Below, piece after piece: positions 40,017-50,170 of a DNA stretch of 64,000 nucleotides (position 1 is the first letter of the stretch; every line of letters starts with the position of its first letter). The notes beneath the pieces are model-generated. The model searched no databases, was not told the origin of the DNA, and worked only from the letters and a program-made list of their open reading frames with translations. The stretch lies in NCBI RefSeq assembly GCF_002929225.1, contig NZ_PISM01000022.1, forward strand, positions 682,001-746,000, in the 5' to 3' direction. Made by a program: the position numbers and the translations under genes. Origin of the DNA: Stutzerimonas kunmingensis. Its GTDB lineage: Bacteria > Pseudomonadota > Gammaproteobacteria > Pseudomonadales > Pseudomonadaceae.

Positions 40017-43000
40017 GCAGTTTCCTCCGGGCGCACTTTCATGAACAGCAGGTACAGGCACGGCACCGCCAGCAGCGTCAGCAACGTGGCGAAGCCCAGG
40101 CCGCCCATGATGGTAACCGCCATGTTGGCGAAGAACGGGTCGAACAGCAGCGGCACCATGCCCAGTACGGTGGTGCCGGCGGCCATCATCACCGGTCGCA
40201 GGCGCGACGCCGAGGCTTCGATGATGGCGGTCAGGCGCGGCACCTCGTCGTCGATCTGCCGGTCGATCTCGTCCACCAGCACCACGGCGTTCTTGATCAG
40301 CATGCCGGTCAGGCTGAGCAGGCCGAGCAGTGCCATGAAGCCGAACGCCTGACCGGTGAGCAGCAGGCCGAAGCTCACCCCGCAGATCGCCATGGGCACC
40401 ACCAGCCAGATCATCAGCGGCTGGCGCACCCTGGCGAACAGCAGCACGGTGACCAGCACCATTGCCAGGTAGGGCACCGCCAGCGTGCTGGCCAGCGCCT
40501 GCTGGGCCTCGGAAGACTGTTCGTAGTCGCCGCCCCATTTCAGGCTGTAGTTGACCGGCAGCTCGATGCCCTCGATCAGCGGGCGAATGCGCTCGTGTGC
40601 CTCGTTGGTGTTCTCGCCGTCGCGCGGGTCGGCGCGGATGGAGATCGTCCGCTCGCGGTCGTAGCGCACGATGATGCTGTCCTCGCTGACCGGCTCGATG
40701 CTGTCGGCGACCTGCGCCAGTGGCACGTAGCCGGTGCCGGCGGGGCTCCAGATCAGGCGTTGCAGCAGGTCACCGCTATCGATGCGGTCCTCCGGCGCGG
40801 CGCGCAGCAATACCGGGATCAGCTCGTCGCGCTCGCGCAGCAGGCTGACCCGTTGGCCTTCGCTGCCGGCGGCCAGGGCACGTGCCACGGCCTGGCGCGT
40901 CAGGCCGGCATCGGCGAGGCGATCCAGCGCCAGTTGCGGGCGGAGCACCAGTACCTGCTGGCGCCAGTCGTCGCGCACGTTGAAAACCTTGCCCTCATCC
41001 TGCAGGCGCTTGCGGCCTTCGGCGGAAATGGCCCGCAGCACCTCGATGTCCGGGCCGCTGATGCGCGCTTCCAGCTTGGCCTCGGCATTGGGGCCGAACA
41101 TGAACTGCGCAGCCGAGACGTCGGCCGAGGGATAGCGTTGTGGCAGCTGCTGGTTGATCTGCCTCACCAGCCCGGCGATCAGCTCGGCATCCTCGGTGCG
41201 CACGAGAAAGTGCATCAGCGACGAATTCGGCTGCTCCGGCATATAGGTCAGCATGAAGCGCGAGGCTCCGGCGCCGATGAAGCTGGACACCTCGCTTACC
41301 CCCTCCAGCTCCGCCAAATACGCCTCCACGTCAGAGGCGGTCTCTGCGGTCTCGCGAATATGCGTGCCCTGTGGCAGGAACAGATTGACGTAGAAAAGCG
41401 GCGTGCTCGACGGCGGGAAGAAGCTCTGCGGCAAGCGGGTGAACAGCACCATACTGACCACCGTCAGCACTACTAGCACGCCGACCGTCAGCCAGGGCCG
41501 ATGCAGCACTCCGCCGGCCAGTCGGCGGTAGCGGTTGTACCAGGGGCCGTCGTAGGCGGCGTCGGGGTCCTCGTCGGTCTTGGCGTTGCGCAGCAGGTAA
41601 TGACCGAACAGCGGCACCAGCAGCAACGCCAGCAGCCAGCTGAGCAGCAGCGACACGGCGATGACGAAGAACAGCGAGAAGAGGAACTCGCCGGTGGTGT
41701 CCTGGGATAGACCAATGCCGGCGAAGGCGAGGATGCCGATGATGGTGGCGCCGAGCAGCGGCCACTGCGTCTGTTGCAGCGTTTCCTGTGAGGCTTCGAG
41801 GATGCTCTTGCCCTGGCGCTGGCGCACCAGCATGCCGTCGCAGACCACGACCGCATTGTCGACCAGCATGCCCATGGCGATGATCAGTGCGCCGAGGGAA
41901 ATTCGCTCCAACTCGATGCCCGCCAGCCACATCACCAGCAGCGTGCCGAGCACGGTGAGAAACAGCACCGCGCCAATGATGACGCCGGCGCGCAGACCCA
42001 TGGCGATGCACAGCACGCCGACCACGATGGCCACCGAGAGGAACACGTTGAGCGCGAAGCTGTTCACCGACTCATCGACGATCTGGTGCTGCTCGTACAG
42101 CGGATGCAGTTCGGCGCCCAGTGGCATGCGGTGTTCGATGGCCTGCAACGCCGCTTCGACGCTGTGTCCGACCTCGACGATATTCGCTCCGGAGACCCCG
42201 CTGACGCCCAGGGTTAGTGCCGCCTGGCCGTTGTGGCGGATGATCTGCCGCGGCCGCTCGGCGTAGTCGCGCGACAGCTTGGCGATGGCGCCCAGCTCGA
42301 CCCGCTGCGCGCCCTGGCCGACCGGCAATGCGCGCAGCTCTTCGAGCGAATCGAAGGCGCCGCTCGGGCGCAGGCGCACGAAGTACTCGCCGGCATGCAC
42401 GCCGCCGGCATCTACCGCGGCATCGGTATCGGCCAGCGCCGCCGCGATCTCGTCGGGGGCGATGCCCATCGCGGCCAGCTGCGCCTGGTCGACTTCCACG
42501 AGGATGCGCTCTTCCTGCACGCCGGCGATCTCGACCTTGCCGACGCCGTCGGCGGCCACCAGCGCGCGGCGCAGATCCTTGGTCGTTTCGTGGAGCTCCT
42601 TTAGCGTCAGGCCATCGCCGGTCAGCGCGTAGAAGATGCCGTAGACGTCGCCGAAATCATCGTTGACCTGCGGCGGTTCGATCCCCGGCGGCAGGTCGCC
42701 CTGGGCATCGTTGATCTTGTTGCGCAGCTCGTCCCAGATCTGCGGTAGCGCATCGCCGTCGTAGCGGTCCTGCATCTCCACGCGAATCTCGGCGATGCCC
42801 GGCATCGAGCGTGAGCGGAGCTCCTTGATCTGCGACATCTGCTGGATCGCGCTTTCCAGCGGTTCGGTCACCTGCTGTTCGACCTCCAGCGCCGTGGCGC
42901 CGGGATACTGCACGTTGACGATGGCCTGCTTGATGGTGAATTCCGGGTCTTCCAGGCGGCCGATCTCGAAGAAGGCGAGGGTGCCGCCGAGCAGGCAGAT

Positions 43001-43057
43001 CAGTATCAGAATCCAGATGTTGACCGGGCGGGTGATGGCGTAGCGGGCGAAATCCAT
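40013..43057 (-). CDS. RND efflux pump permease (AcrB/MexB superfamily)
   Basis: The proton-driven inner-membrane pump. 1,014 residues, twelve membrane helices in the RND pattern: one at the N-terminus (VNIWILILICLLGGTLAF), a cluster near 335-545 with MLVDNAVVVCDGM in TM4, and the last cluster from about 850 (LMIWLVVPMAICGVSFG). The start at 43057 (MDFARYAITRPVNIW) is the family's; the frame to 43156 is antisense. It follows the adaptor gene by four bases. The branch looks like HAE1-related pumps of the MexK/TriC kind; I could not assign a named system. Confidence 0.92.
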   Translation of the reverse strand: MDFARYAITRPVNIWILILICLLGGTLAFFEIGRLEDPEFTIKQAIVNVQYPGATALEVEQQVTEPLESAIQQMSQIKELRSRSMPGIAEIRVEMQDRYDGDALPQIWDELRNKINDAQGDLPPGIEPPQVNDDFGDVYGIFYALTGDGLTLKELHETTKDLRRALVAADGVGKVEIAGVQEERILVEVDQAQLAAMGIAPDEIAAALADTDAAVDAGGVHAGEYFVRLRPSGAFDSLEELRALPVGQGAQRVELGAIAKLSRDYAERPRQIIRHNGQAALTLGVSGVSGANIVEVGHSVEAALQAIEHRMPLGAELHPLYEQHQIVDESVNSFALNVFLSVAIVVGVLCIAMGLRAGVIIGAVLFLTVLGTLLVMWLAGIELERISLGALIIAMGMLVDNAVVVCDGMLVRQRQGKSILEASQETLQQTQWPLLGATIIGILAFAGIGLSQDTTGEFLFSLFFVIAVSLLLSWLLALLLVPLFGHYLLRNAKTDEDPDAAYDGPWYNRYRRLAGGVLHRPWLTVGVLVVLTVVSMVLFTRLPQSFFPPSSTPLFYVNLFLPQGTHIRETAETASDVEAYLAELEGVSEVSSFIGAGASRFMLTYMPEQPNSSLMHFLVRTEDAELIAGLVRQINQQLPQRYPSADVSAAQFMFGPNAEAKLEARISGPDIEVLRAISAEGRKRLQDEGKVFNVRDDWRQQVLVLRPQLALDRLADAGLTRQAVARALAAGSEGQRVSLLRERDELIPVLLRAAPEDRIDSGDLLQRLIWSPAGTGYVPLAQVADSIEPVSEDSIIVRYDRERTISIRADPRDGENTNEAHERIRPLIEGIELPVNYSLKWGGDYEQSSEAQQALASTLAVPYLAMVLVTVLLFARVRQPLMIWLVVPMAICGVSFGLLLTGQAFGFMALLGLLSLTGMLIKNAVVLVDEIDRQIDDEVPRLTAIIEASASRLRPVMMAAGTTVLGMVPLLFDPFFANMAVTIMGGLGFATLLTLLAVPCLYLLFMKVRPEETA

Positions 43058-43061
43058 CGGC

Positions 43062-44141
43062 TCAGTTCCGCTCCTTCGCTTCGATCGGTTGGTCTTCGTG
43101 CAGCTTGCTGCCGCCAGCGACGATGATCGGCAGCTGCGCCTGCAGGCCCTCGCCACGGATCAGTGCCTGATCGCCTTCAACCTGCTGCAGGTCCACGGCC
43201 AGCCGCCGCGCGCGGCCATCGTCCGCCTGCCAGATGAAATGCTGGCCGTCGCTGCCGGTCTGCAACGCCGACAGCGGCAGGCGGAAGGCGTCGCGGGTCC
43301 TCTGCGGCTGCGCCGGACGTTCGATGCTGACGCGCATGGCCATGCCCGGCAGCAGGTTGTAATCCTCCGGTGGCTCACCCTGCAGCACCAGACGGTAGGT
43401 GCGCGCGCCTTCGCGTGGCTGCGTGCTGTGCTCCTTGTAGCGCAGCGGCAGACGCACATCGGCAATCACCAGCTCGCCTTCGGCCTGTAGACCGGCGCCG
43501 AGCGGAATGCTCAAGGCGGCGGTTTCCGGTAGATCAACGCTGACTTCGATATGGCGGTTGTCCTGCATCTCGAATACCGGCGTGCCAACCGCTACCACCA
43601 TGTCTGGCTCGGCCAGGCGGCGCGCCACTACACCGTCGAACGGTGCGTTCAGCGTGCTGTGATTGAGGTCGCGCTGGGCGCTGTCGCGCGCCACCCGTGC
43701 GGCCACGGTGTTGGCTTGCAGCGCTTCGATTGCGGCGGGGGCGAGGATGCCTTCGGCGAGGAGGGTGCGCTTGCGTGCCAGATCCGCCTCCAGTTGACGC
43801 AGGCGCGCCTCGGCTTCGCGCAGCTGCAGGCGGTAGTCGGTGCGATCCAGCTGTGCCAGCGCTTGCCCGCGGCGCACCCGCGTGCCTTCGTCGACCAGGA
43901 TGCGCTCGATACGCCCGGCCACCTCGAATGACAGCTGCGTGGAGGTTACGCTCTGCACCACGCCGGAGAAGCGCAGTGCTTCGGCTTTCGCCTCGGCCGC
44001 CTGCAACGGTTCGACCAGCGCCACCCTTGGCGGCTCGGGTGCCGGCTCGGCCTCCGAGGAACAACCACCGAGCAGCGGCAGCGCACAGACGATGATCCTC
44101 AACCAGGCACGGGACGCTGGGAATGCTCGCGTTGACGTCAT
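43062..44141 (-). CDS. RND efflux periplasmic adaptor lipoprotein
   Basis: Links the pump to the outer-membrane channel. 359 residues; signal peptide with lipobox LLGGC, a biotinyl-lipoyl-like half (EVAGRIERILVDEGTRVRRGQALAQLD), a coiled-coil hairpin (about 95-150), the matching lipoyl half (LNAPFDGVVARRL) and beta-barrel. AGGAG lies six bases before the start at 44141. First gene of the adaptor-pump-channel operon. No dedicated regulator adjoins it. Confidence 0.92.
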   Translation of the reverse strand: MTSTRAFPASRAWLRIIVCALPLLGGCSSEAEPAPEPPRVALVEPLQAAEAKAEALRFSGVVQSVTSTQLSFEVAGRIERILVDEGTRVRRGQALAQLDRTDYRLQLREAEARLRQLEADLARKRTLLAEGILAPAAIEALQANTVAARVARDSAQRDLNHSTLNAPFDGVVARRLAEPDMVVAVGTPVFEMQDNRHIEVSVDLPETAALSIPLGAGLQAEGELVIADVRLPLRYKEHSTQPREGARTYRLVLQGEPPEDYNLLPGMAMRVSIERPAQPQRTRDAFRLPLSALQTGSDGQHFIWQADDGRARRLAVDLQQVEGDQALIRGEGLQAQLPIIVAGGSKLHEDQPIEAKERN

Positions 44142-44387
44142 CGTGGCTCCTATCTGATCGGCGTTGCGGGCGTGCGGGCACCCGTTGGGACTGACAGTAG
44201 AGCCCCGCGTCTGCGCAGGAGTTCGCTGGCGATGTTCGTAGAAGTGAGGTGACCGGGCGGTCGACTTCTGCCGAGGCTCTGCCACACTCAAGGGTGCGCT
44301 GCTGCGGCTCTGCAGCGCTTGACCGTCGTGAACTCAGCGGGGATGCTTGCCCGCTGTTGAAGGCGCATCACTCATGGGGAATACGCA

Positions 44388-44855
44388 ATGCAAGGCCAGG
44401 CACCGGTAATCGACTATCTGAAGGAGCTGCTGCGCGGCGAACTGGCGGCGCGCGATCAGTATTTCCTGCATTCGCGGATGTACGCCGACTGGGGCTTCAG
44501 CAAGCTCTACGAGCGCATCAATCACGAGATGGAGGAGGAGACGCAGCACGCCGATGCACTGTTGCAGCGCATCCTCTTTCTCGAAGGCACCCCGGACATG
44601 ACGCCGGAGCCGATCAATCCGGGGCACACCGTGCCGGACATGCTGCGCAACGACCTGGCGCTGGAGTACAAGGTGCGCGCCGCGCTGGCCCAGGGCATCG
44701 CGCTGGCCGAACAGCACGGCGACTACCCGACCCGCGACATGCTGGCGCTGCAGCTGCACGACACCGAGGAAGACCACGCCTACTGGCTGGAGCAGCAGCT
44801 CGGCCTGATCGACCGCATCGGTCTGCAGAATTACCTGCAATCCCAGGCCAGCTGA
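44388..44855 (+). CDS. ftnA: Ferritin of the FtnA type, often named bacterioferritin
   Basis: A 155-residue iron-storage subunit of the 24-mer ferritin shell. Ferroxidase ligands are present (Glu18, Glu51, His54 and the DTEEDHAYW set). The heme-binding Met52 of true bacterioferritins is Thr here ([11 protein letters not shown], with Met at 48). The protein follows P. aeruginosa PA4235, first called BfrA and later shown to be a ferritin, FtnA. GGGGA lies 8 bases before the ATG. It stands alone between the RND operon and a chemoreceptor; no clear Fur box seen. Confidence 0.92.
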   Translation: MQGQAPVIDYLKELLRGELAARDQYFLHSRMYADWGFSKLYERINHEMEEETQHADALLQRILFLEGTPDMTPEPINPGHTVPDMLRNDLALEYKVRAALAQGIALAEQHGDYPTRDMLALQLHDTEEDHAYWLEQQLGLIDRIGLQNYLQSQAS

Positions 44856-44866
44856 GCCTTCCACCC

Positions 44867-44889
44867 CGCGAGGCAGGGCCTGCCTCGCG
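44867..44889. terminator. Palindromic hairpin between ftnA and the chemoreceptor gene
   Basis: CGCGAGGCAGG (44867-44877) and CCTGCCTCGCG (44879-44889) form a near-perfect inverted repeat between convergent stops, likely a shared terminator; no T-run. Confidence 0.5.
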
Positions 44890-44897
44890 AGGTTCCG

Positions 44898-46820
44898 TCA
44901 GAGCCGGAAGCGGCTCACCATCGACTGCAATTGACCGCCCAGACGTGCCAGCTCGGTGCTCGACGCCGCGGTTTCCTCGCTGGCGGCGGCGGTCTGTTCC
45001 GACACATCGCGCACATTCACCACGCTGCGGCTGATCTCCTCGGCCACCGCGCTCTGCTCCTCGGCGGCCGCTGCGATCTGCTGGTTCATCGCCTGGATGT
45101 TCGACACGGTGCGGGTGATGCTGCCCAGTGATGCACCGGCCCGGCGCGCCAGCTCGACGCCGCTGTCGGTCAGGTCGCGGCTGGTGTGCATGATCGAAGC
45201 GACCTGCTGTGTGCCGTTCTGTAGCGCGGCGACCAGCTCTTCGATTTCCTCGGTGGACTTCTGCGTACGCTGCGCCAGGCCGCGGACCTCGTCGGCGACC
45301 ACGGCGAATCCGCGTCCGGCCTCGCCGGCACGGGCGGCTTCGATGGCGGCGTTGAGCGCCAGCAGGTTGGTCTGCTCGGCCACCGCCCGAATCACGTTCA
45401 TCACGCTGCCGATCTTGTCGCTCTCTTCCTGCAGTGCCTTCATCGCCTCGGTGGAGCGCACCACGGCGCTGGCCATGCGTTCGATCTGGGTGACCACCTC
45501 GGTGACCACGCGATCGCCGTCCCGGGCTTCGCCGTCCGCCTCGGTGGCGGCCAGCGCGGCCTGTTCGGCATTGCGCGCGACTTCCTGAACGGTCGCCGAC
45601 ATCTCGTGCATGGCGGTGGCGACCTGATCGGTTTCTTCCTTCTGGCTGTTCACGCCGGCGCTGGTCTGCTGGGTGACGGCCGAGAGCTCCTCGGCGGCGG
45701 CGCTGATCTGACTGACACCATCGCGGATGCCGCCGATCAGCTCGCGCAGGGTCGAGCCCATCTGCTGGATGCCGCGCTGCAGCACGCCCAGCTCGTCGCG
45801 GCGCTGAACCTGTGCGGTGGCGCTGAGGTCGCCAGAGGCGATGCGCTCGACGTCAGCCAGGGTGGCACGCAGCGGCAGGATGATCTGCCGGGTGATCAGC
45901 CAGGCGGCCAGCATGCCCAGCACCAGGGCCAGCAGCGCGCTGACGATCAGGCGCGTGCGTGCTGCGGCGCTTTCCACGTCGAGCTGGTCGAGCTGGAACT
46001 GGTAGAGCGAGTCGCTGATACGGACGATTTCCTTCTGCTGGTCGGTCATCTCCTGGCGCGCCTTGGCGATTGCCTGGGTGGCCTTCTCCAGCGCCTCGAT
46101 GGCGCTGCGGTACTCGCCGAGCACCGTGCGCATCTGCTGCAGCGCCGCGCCGCTGTCGGCGTCCAGAGCGCCGGCATGACGGCCGAGGGTGGCCTGCGCG
46201 GCGTCGAGCTGGGCGTAGATCGCCTTCGTCGCCTCGGCACCCGGGCTGCTCATGTAGACGCGCAGCAGGTACTGCGCACGCTGCACGTCGTCTTCGATCT
46301 GGGTGATCGCCTGGAATTGTGCGAAACGGCCCTCGTCATAGTCCGAGAGCTGCAGCACCTGACGGTTCACGCCAGCCATCAGCTCGCTCAGACGGCCTGC
46401 GGCCTGGTCGATGATCTGCCGCGAGGCGTTGGCCTGGGCATAGGCCTTGCGCATGTCGTTCAGCGAATTCTGATACTGCGCGTTGTAGCCGGCCTGCTCC
46501 TTGAGCTGGGCGACGTTGACCGGGTTCTTGAAGGTCTCCAGCAGCTTGGTCTGCTGGGCGAGGTAGATGCCCAGGTTCTTGTCCAGACGCTCGGTGGATT
46601 CGTTGTCACCATTGGCCAGCATGAATTGCAGGCGGGCGATACGCAGGTCGGTCAGCGTCTTGTTCAGCAATGAGATTTCGGTCATCCAGCCGCTGCGCTG
46701 GATGACACTGCCGAGGCTGCCCCAGCCGTTCCAGGCGAGGATTAGGGTCAAGACCAGCACGGCACCGAAGCCCAGTGCGAGCTTCCTGCTGACGCCGATG
46801 TTTGCAAACCAGTTGTTCAT
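44898..46820 (-). CDS. Methyl-accepting chemotaxis protein with HBM-type sensor (McpS-like)
   Basis: A 640-residue chemoreceptor. N-terminal helix ([17 protein letters not shown]), a 240-residue helical periplasmic domain that resembles the helical bimodular sensors of P. putida McpS (segments [17 protein letters not shown] and so on), second helix ([18 protein letters not shown]), HAMP and the signalling domain with [20 protein letters not shown]. McpS senses TCA-cycle acids; ligand here is inference. Start at 46820 is the family's. It points toward ftnA, convergent with it. Confidence 0.88.
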   Translation of the reverse strand: MNNWFANIGVSRKLALGFGAVLVLTLILAWNGWGSLGSVIQRSGWMTEISLLNKTLTDLRIARLQFMLANGDNESTERLDKNLGIYLAQQTKLLETFKNPVNVAQLKEQAGYNAQYQNSLNDMRKAYAQANASRQIIDQAAGRLSELMAGVNRQVLQLSDYDEGRFAQFQAITQIEDDVQRAQYLLRVYMSSPGAEATKAIYAQLDAAQATLGRHAGALDADSGAALQQMRTVLGEYRSAIEALEKATQAIAKARQEMTDQQKEIVRISDSLYQFQLDQLDVESAAARTRLIVSALLALVLGMLAAWLITRQIILPLRATLADVERIASGDLSATAQVQRRDELGVLQRGIQQMGSTLRELIGGIRDGVSQISAAAEELSAVTQQTSAGVNSQKEETDQVATAMHEMSATVQEVARNAEQAALAATEADGEARDGDRVVTEVVTQIERMASAVVRSTEAMKALQEESDKIGSVMNVIRAVAEQTNLLALNAAIEAARAGEAGRGFAVVADEVRGLAQRTQKSTEEIEELVAALQNGTQQVASIMHTSRDLTDSGVELARRAGASLGSITRTVSNIQAMNQQIAAAAEEQSAVAEEISRSVVNVRDVSEQTAAASEETAASSTELARLGGQLQSMVSRFRL

Positions 46821-46990
46821 GTCATTCCAATCAGATGAATAGTTCGATCCGAGCGGGTGCCTTGCCGGCGGCCCGCGGGTGTCTTCGGGCCCTCTTTCGG
46901 CCGCGAGCATACGAACTTGAATGTAAATCGAGGAATGGTCGCAGCGAACGCCGGAGCAGGGGGCGCGGGCCGGGGCTGCCCGCGTTGGCA

Positions 46991-47434
46991 TCAGCCTTTG
47001 CCAGGCGCAGTGATTGGGGAGGGGCGGGATGACGGGGCGCTGCAGCAGCCGCTTTCGATGCCCTGAAGGATCGGGCAGTCCGGGCGATCATCGCCCTGGC
47101 AGTGGTCGACCAGCTCCTGCAGGGTGTCGCGCAGGCCGACCAGCTCGGCGATCTTGCGGTTCAGCTCGTCGATATGCGCGCCGGCCAGGGCCTTCACGTC
47201 GGCGCTGGCGCGCTGGCGGTCCTGCCACAGCGCCAGCAGCTTGCCGACCTCCTCAAGGGAGAAGCCCAGAACACGAGCGCGGCGGATGAAGGCCAGCTGG
47301 TGCAGGTCGCGCTCGTTGTAGTGGCGGTAGCCATTGGCGCCACGCCCGGCGGGCGTGAGCAGACCGATGGATTCGTAGTAGCGGATCATCTTCGCCGTAA
47401 GGCCGCTGTGCTTGGCGGCCTGACCGATGTTCAT
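46991..47434 (-). CDS. cueR: Cu(I)-responsive MerR-type regulator CueR
   Basis: Activates copper export genes by distorting 19-bp-spacer promoters when it binds Cu(I). 147 residues: winged-helix DNA-binding head ([21 protein letters not shown]), dimer helix, and Cys112 and Cys120 ([14 protein letters not shown]) at the exact CueR positions, with Ser77 as in monovalent-metal sensors. The tail has an extra CC pair (GIESGCC). It is the second gene of a copA-cueR unit, 13 bases after copA, so it would be induced with its target. Confidence 0.93.
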   Translation of the reverse strand: MNIGQAAKHSGLTAKMIRYYESIGLLTPAGRGANGYRHYNERDLHQLAFIRRARVLGFSLEEVGKLLALWQDRQRASADVKALAGAHIDELNRKIAELVGLRDTLQELVDHCQGDDRPDCPILQGIESGCCSAPSSRPSPITAPGKG

Positions 47435-47447
47435 GGCGTGCTCCCGA

Positions 47448-49826
47448 TCATTCTTCCGGTTTCCAGGAACGCAGCAGCAGGGCGTTGCTCACCACGCTGA
47501 CGCTCGACAGGGCCATTGCCGCGCCAGCCACCACCGGGCTGAGAAAGCCGAAGGCGGCGAGCGGAATGCCCACCAGGTTGTAGATGAAGGCCCAGAACAG
47601 GTTCTGCTGGATCTTGCGGTAGGTGCGCCGACTGATCTCCAGTGCGGCCGGCACCAGGCGCGGATCGCCGCGCATCAGGGTGATGCCGGCGGCGTGCATG
47701 GCCACATCGGTACCGCCACCCATGGCGATGCCGACATCCGCTGCGGCCAGGGCCGGGGCATCGTTGATGCCGTCGCCGACCATCGCCACCACGGCGCCGC
47801 CTTTCTTCAGCTCCGCCACGGTGGCGGCCTTGTCCGCTGGCAGCACCTCGGCATGCACATCATCGATGTGCAGCGCTTCGGCCACCACCCGCGCGCTGCC
47901 ACGGTTGTCGCCGGTGATCAGGTGGCTGCGGATATGCCGCGCCGCGAGCCCGGCAATCGCTGCTGCGGCGCCGTCCTTGAGGCTGTCACCAAAAGCGAAC
48001 AGGCCGAGGATACGCGGCTCGGGCGCATGCTCCACCAGCCAGGAGAGGGTGCGACCCTCGGCTTCCCAGCGCTGGGCGGTTTCCAGCAGCTCACCCGGCT
48101 GCAGGCCGTACTCTTCGAGCATGCGCCGGTTGCCCAGCGCCAGCTGCTGGCCGTCCAGCGTGCCGGCAATGCCGCGACCGCTCAGGGCCTGGCTCTTCTG
48201 TACATCCGGCACGGCGATGCCGTCGGCTTCGCAGCGCTCCAGCACGGCGCGCGCCAGCGGGTGTTCGCTGCCCCGCTGCAGGGCGCCGGCCAGGCGCAGT
48301 ATCCGCGCTTCGTCGCCGTCCACGGCATGCAGGTGGATGATCTGCGGCTTGCCCGAGGTGAGCGTGCCGGTCTTGTCGAAGGCCACGGCCGTGACCGCAT
48401 GGGCGACTTCCAGCGACTCGGCGTCCTTGATCAGGATGCCATGGCGCGCCGCCACGCCGGTGCCGGCCATTATCGCCGCCGGCGTGGCCAGACCCAGGGC
48501 GCAGGGGCAGGCGATGACCAGCACGGCCACGGCGTTGATCAGCGCGACCTCGACCGGGGCGCCAGTCAGCAGCCAGCCGATCAGGGTGAACACGGCGATC
48601 ACCAGTACCGCCGGGACGAACACCTGACTGACCTTGTCCACCAGCTTCTGGATCGGCGCCTTGGCTGCCTGGGCGTCTTCCACCAGGCGGATGATCCGCG
48701 CCAGCACGGTCTCGCCACCGAGCGCAGTAGTGCGCACCAGCAGCCTGCCCTCGCCATTGATCGCGCCGCCGGTGATGCGGTCGCCCGGTGCCTTGTTTAC
48801 CGGCAGGCTTTCGCCGCTGATCAGCGCTTCGTCGGCCTGGCTCTCGCCCTCGACCACTTCACCGTCCACCGGGAAACGCTCGCCGGGCTTGACCAGTACC
48901 AGGTCGTCCAGGCGCAACGCGGCGATGGCGACATCTTCCTCGCGGCCGTCGACTACCCGCATCGCGCGGTCTGGGCGCAAGGCTTCGAGCGCACGAATGG
49001 CGGCGCTGGTCTGGCGCTTGGCGCGACTTTCCAGGTATTTGCCCAGCAGCACCAGGGCGATCACCACCGCCGAGGCCTCGAAATACAGGTGCGGCATCTG
49101 CCCGGCCGGCGTCGCCCACCATTGATAGAGGCTCAGGCCATAACCGGCGCTGGTGCCGATGGCGACCAGCAGATCCATGTTGCCGGCGCCTGCACGCACC
49201 GCCTTCCAGCCGGCCACGTAGAAGCGTGCGCCGAGGATGAACTGCACTGGGGTGGCGAGCAGGAACTGGATCCACGCTGGCAGCATCCAGTGCTGCCCGA
49301 ACAGTTCGCCGAACATCGGCAGCACCAGCGGTGCGGCCAGCAACAGGGCGGCGATCACCGCCCAGCGTTCACGCTGCAGGCGTCGCGCGGCATCCTGTTC
49401 GGGGCGCTGCTGGTCGCCGGCGCTCGCCTTGTAGCCGGCGGCCTCGATCGCCTGGATCAGCACGGCGGGGTCCGGCGTGCCGATCACCTCGACATGCGCG
49501 CGCTCGCTGGCCAGGTTCACCGCGGCGCTGCGCACGCCGGGCACCTTGAGCAGGGCGCGTTCGACCCGGCCGACGCAGCTGGCGCAGGTCATGCCCTCGA
49601 TGTTCAGCTCGATGCTCTGCAGCGGTACGCCGTAGCCGGCTTTTTCCACGGCCTCGATCAGCGTCGCCACACCCAGGTCATCGCCTTCGACGCGCACCTG
49701 TTCATTGGCCAGATTGACGTTGGCCGCGGCGACGCCCGGCACCTTGAGCAGGGCGCGTTCGACGCGGCCGGCGCAGCTGGCGCAGGTCATACCGCTGACC
49801 GGCAGCGTATGGGTGGCGCTGGACAT
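47448..49826 (-). CDS. copA: Copper-exporting P1B-type ATPase CopA
   Basis: Pumps Cu(I) from cytoplasm to periplasm. 792 residues with two N-terminal heavy-metal domains (GMTCASC at about 13-19 and 79-85), eight membrane helices, the CPC transport site in [15 protein letters not shown], the phosphorylation site DKTGTLTSG, and the [10 protein letters not shown] hinge. Its own promoter region faces copZ and carries a CueR-type site. Length and motifs are normal. Confidence 0.96.
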   Translation of the reverse strand: MSSATHTLPVSGMTCASCAGRVERALLKVPGVAAANVNLANEQVRVEGDDLGVATLIEAVEKAGYGVPLQSIELNIEGMTCASCVGRVERALLKVPGVRSAAVNLASERAHVEVIGTPDPAVLIQAIEAAGYKASAGDQQRPEQDAARRLQRERWAVIAALLLAAPLVLPMFGELFGQHWMLPAWIQFLLATPVQFILGARFYVAGWKAVRAGAGNMDLLVAIGTSAGYGLSLYQWWATPAGQMPHLYFEASAVVIALVLLGKYLESRAKRQTSAAIRALEALRPDRAMRVVDGREEDVAIAALRLDDLVLVKPGERFPVDGEVVEGESQADEALISGESLPVNKAPGDRITGGAINGEGRLLVRTTALGGETVLARIIRLVEDAQAAKAPIQKLVDKVSQVFVPAVLVIAVFTLIGWLLTGAPVEVALINAVAVLVIACPCALGLATPAAIMAGTGVAARHGILIKDAESLEVAHAVTAVAFDKTGTLTSGKPQIIHLHAVDGDEARILRLAGALQRGSEHPLARAVLERCEADGIAVPDVQKSQALSGRGIAGTLDGQQLALGNRRMLEEYGLQPGELLETAQRWEAEGRTLSWLVEHAPEPRILGLFAFGDSLKDGAAAAIAGLAARHIRSHLITGDNRGSARVVAEALHIDDVHAEVLPADKAATVAELKKGGAVVAMVGDGINDAPALAAADVGIAMGGGTDVAMHAAGITLMRGDPRLVPAALEISRRTYRKIQQNLFWAFIYNLVGIPLAAFGFLSPVVAGAAMALSSVSVVSNALLLRSWKPEE

Positions 49827-49856
49827 GGCAGTGACTCCTCGGATTGCGATGGCTGC

Positions 49857-49887
49857 AGGATCGACCTTAACCCTATGGCAAGGTCAA
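49857..49887 (-). promoter_or_regulatory. CueR-type promoter/operator of copA
   Basis: On the minus strand TTGACC (49887-49882), a 19-base spacer, GATCCT (49862-49857). The spacer holds an imperfect ACCTTGCC-N5-GTTAAGGT dyad (49864-49884). The overlong spacer and dyad are the hallmark of MerR-family control. It is 30 bases before the copA start. Confidence 0.8.
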
Positions 49888-49913
49888 CACCATGATCTGC
49901 GACAGCAGGTGCC

Positions 49914-49944
49914 TTGACCTTGCCCGGGTGGCAAGGTCGAGAAT
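49914..49944 (+). promoter_or_regulatory. CueR-type promoter/operator of copZ
   Basis: TTGACC (49914-49919), a 19-base spacer, GAGAAT (49939-49944). The spacer holds a perfect ACCTTGCC-N5-GGCAAGGT dyad (49917-49937). It is about 30 bases before the copZ start and 27 bases from the copA-facing -35. Confidence 0.85.
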
Positions 49945-49974
49945 CGGCGCCTTCAGCAGACGAGGAGAGCGACG

Positions 49975-50166
49975 ATGCAAGTATTCAACGTGAGCGGAAT
50001 GACCTGCAGCCACTGCGAGCGTGCGGTAACCCAGGCCATCCAGGCGCTGGACCCGCAGGCGCAGGTGCAGGTGGACCTGGCGGCCGGAACGGTGCAGGTC
50101 CAGAGCAGCGCCAGCGAGCAGGCGATTCGCCAGGCGATCAGCGAAGAGGGTTACCAGGTGAGCTGA
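49975..50166 (+). CDS. copZ: Copper chaperone CopZ (heavy-metal-associated domain)
   Basis: A 63-residue single ferredoxin-fold domain that carries Cu(I) in the cytoplasm, usually to CopA. GMTCSHC puts the metal cysteines at 11 and 14. GAGGAG precedes the ATG by 6 bases. Divergent from copA with its own CueR site, and four bases from the convergent nalD stop. Confidence 0.93.
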   Translation: MQVFNVSGMTCSHCERAVTQAIQALDPQAQVQVDLAAGTVQVQSSASEQAIRQAISEEGYQVS

Positions 50167-50170
50167 TCGC

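Noticed and set aside
40013-44141. Naming the RND system as TriABC, MexJK or another characterised pump
   Set aside because: The general family is clear, but I could not recall a specific match, and no regulator or partner gene settles it.
47427-49895. An 822-codon plus-strand open frame
   Set aside because: Antisense to copA; Gln/His/Gly-rich composition without domains, a high-GC shadow frame.
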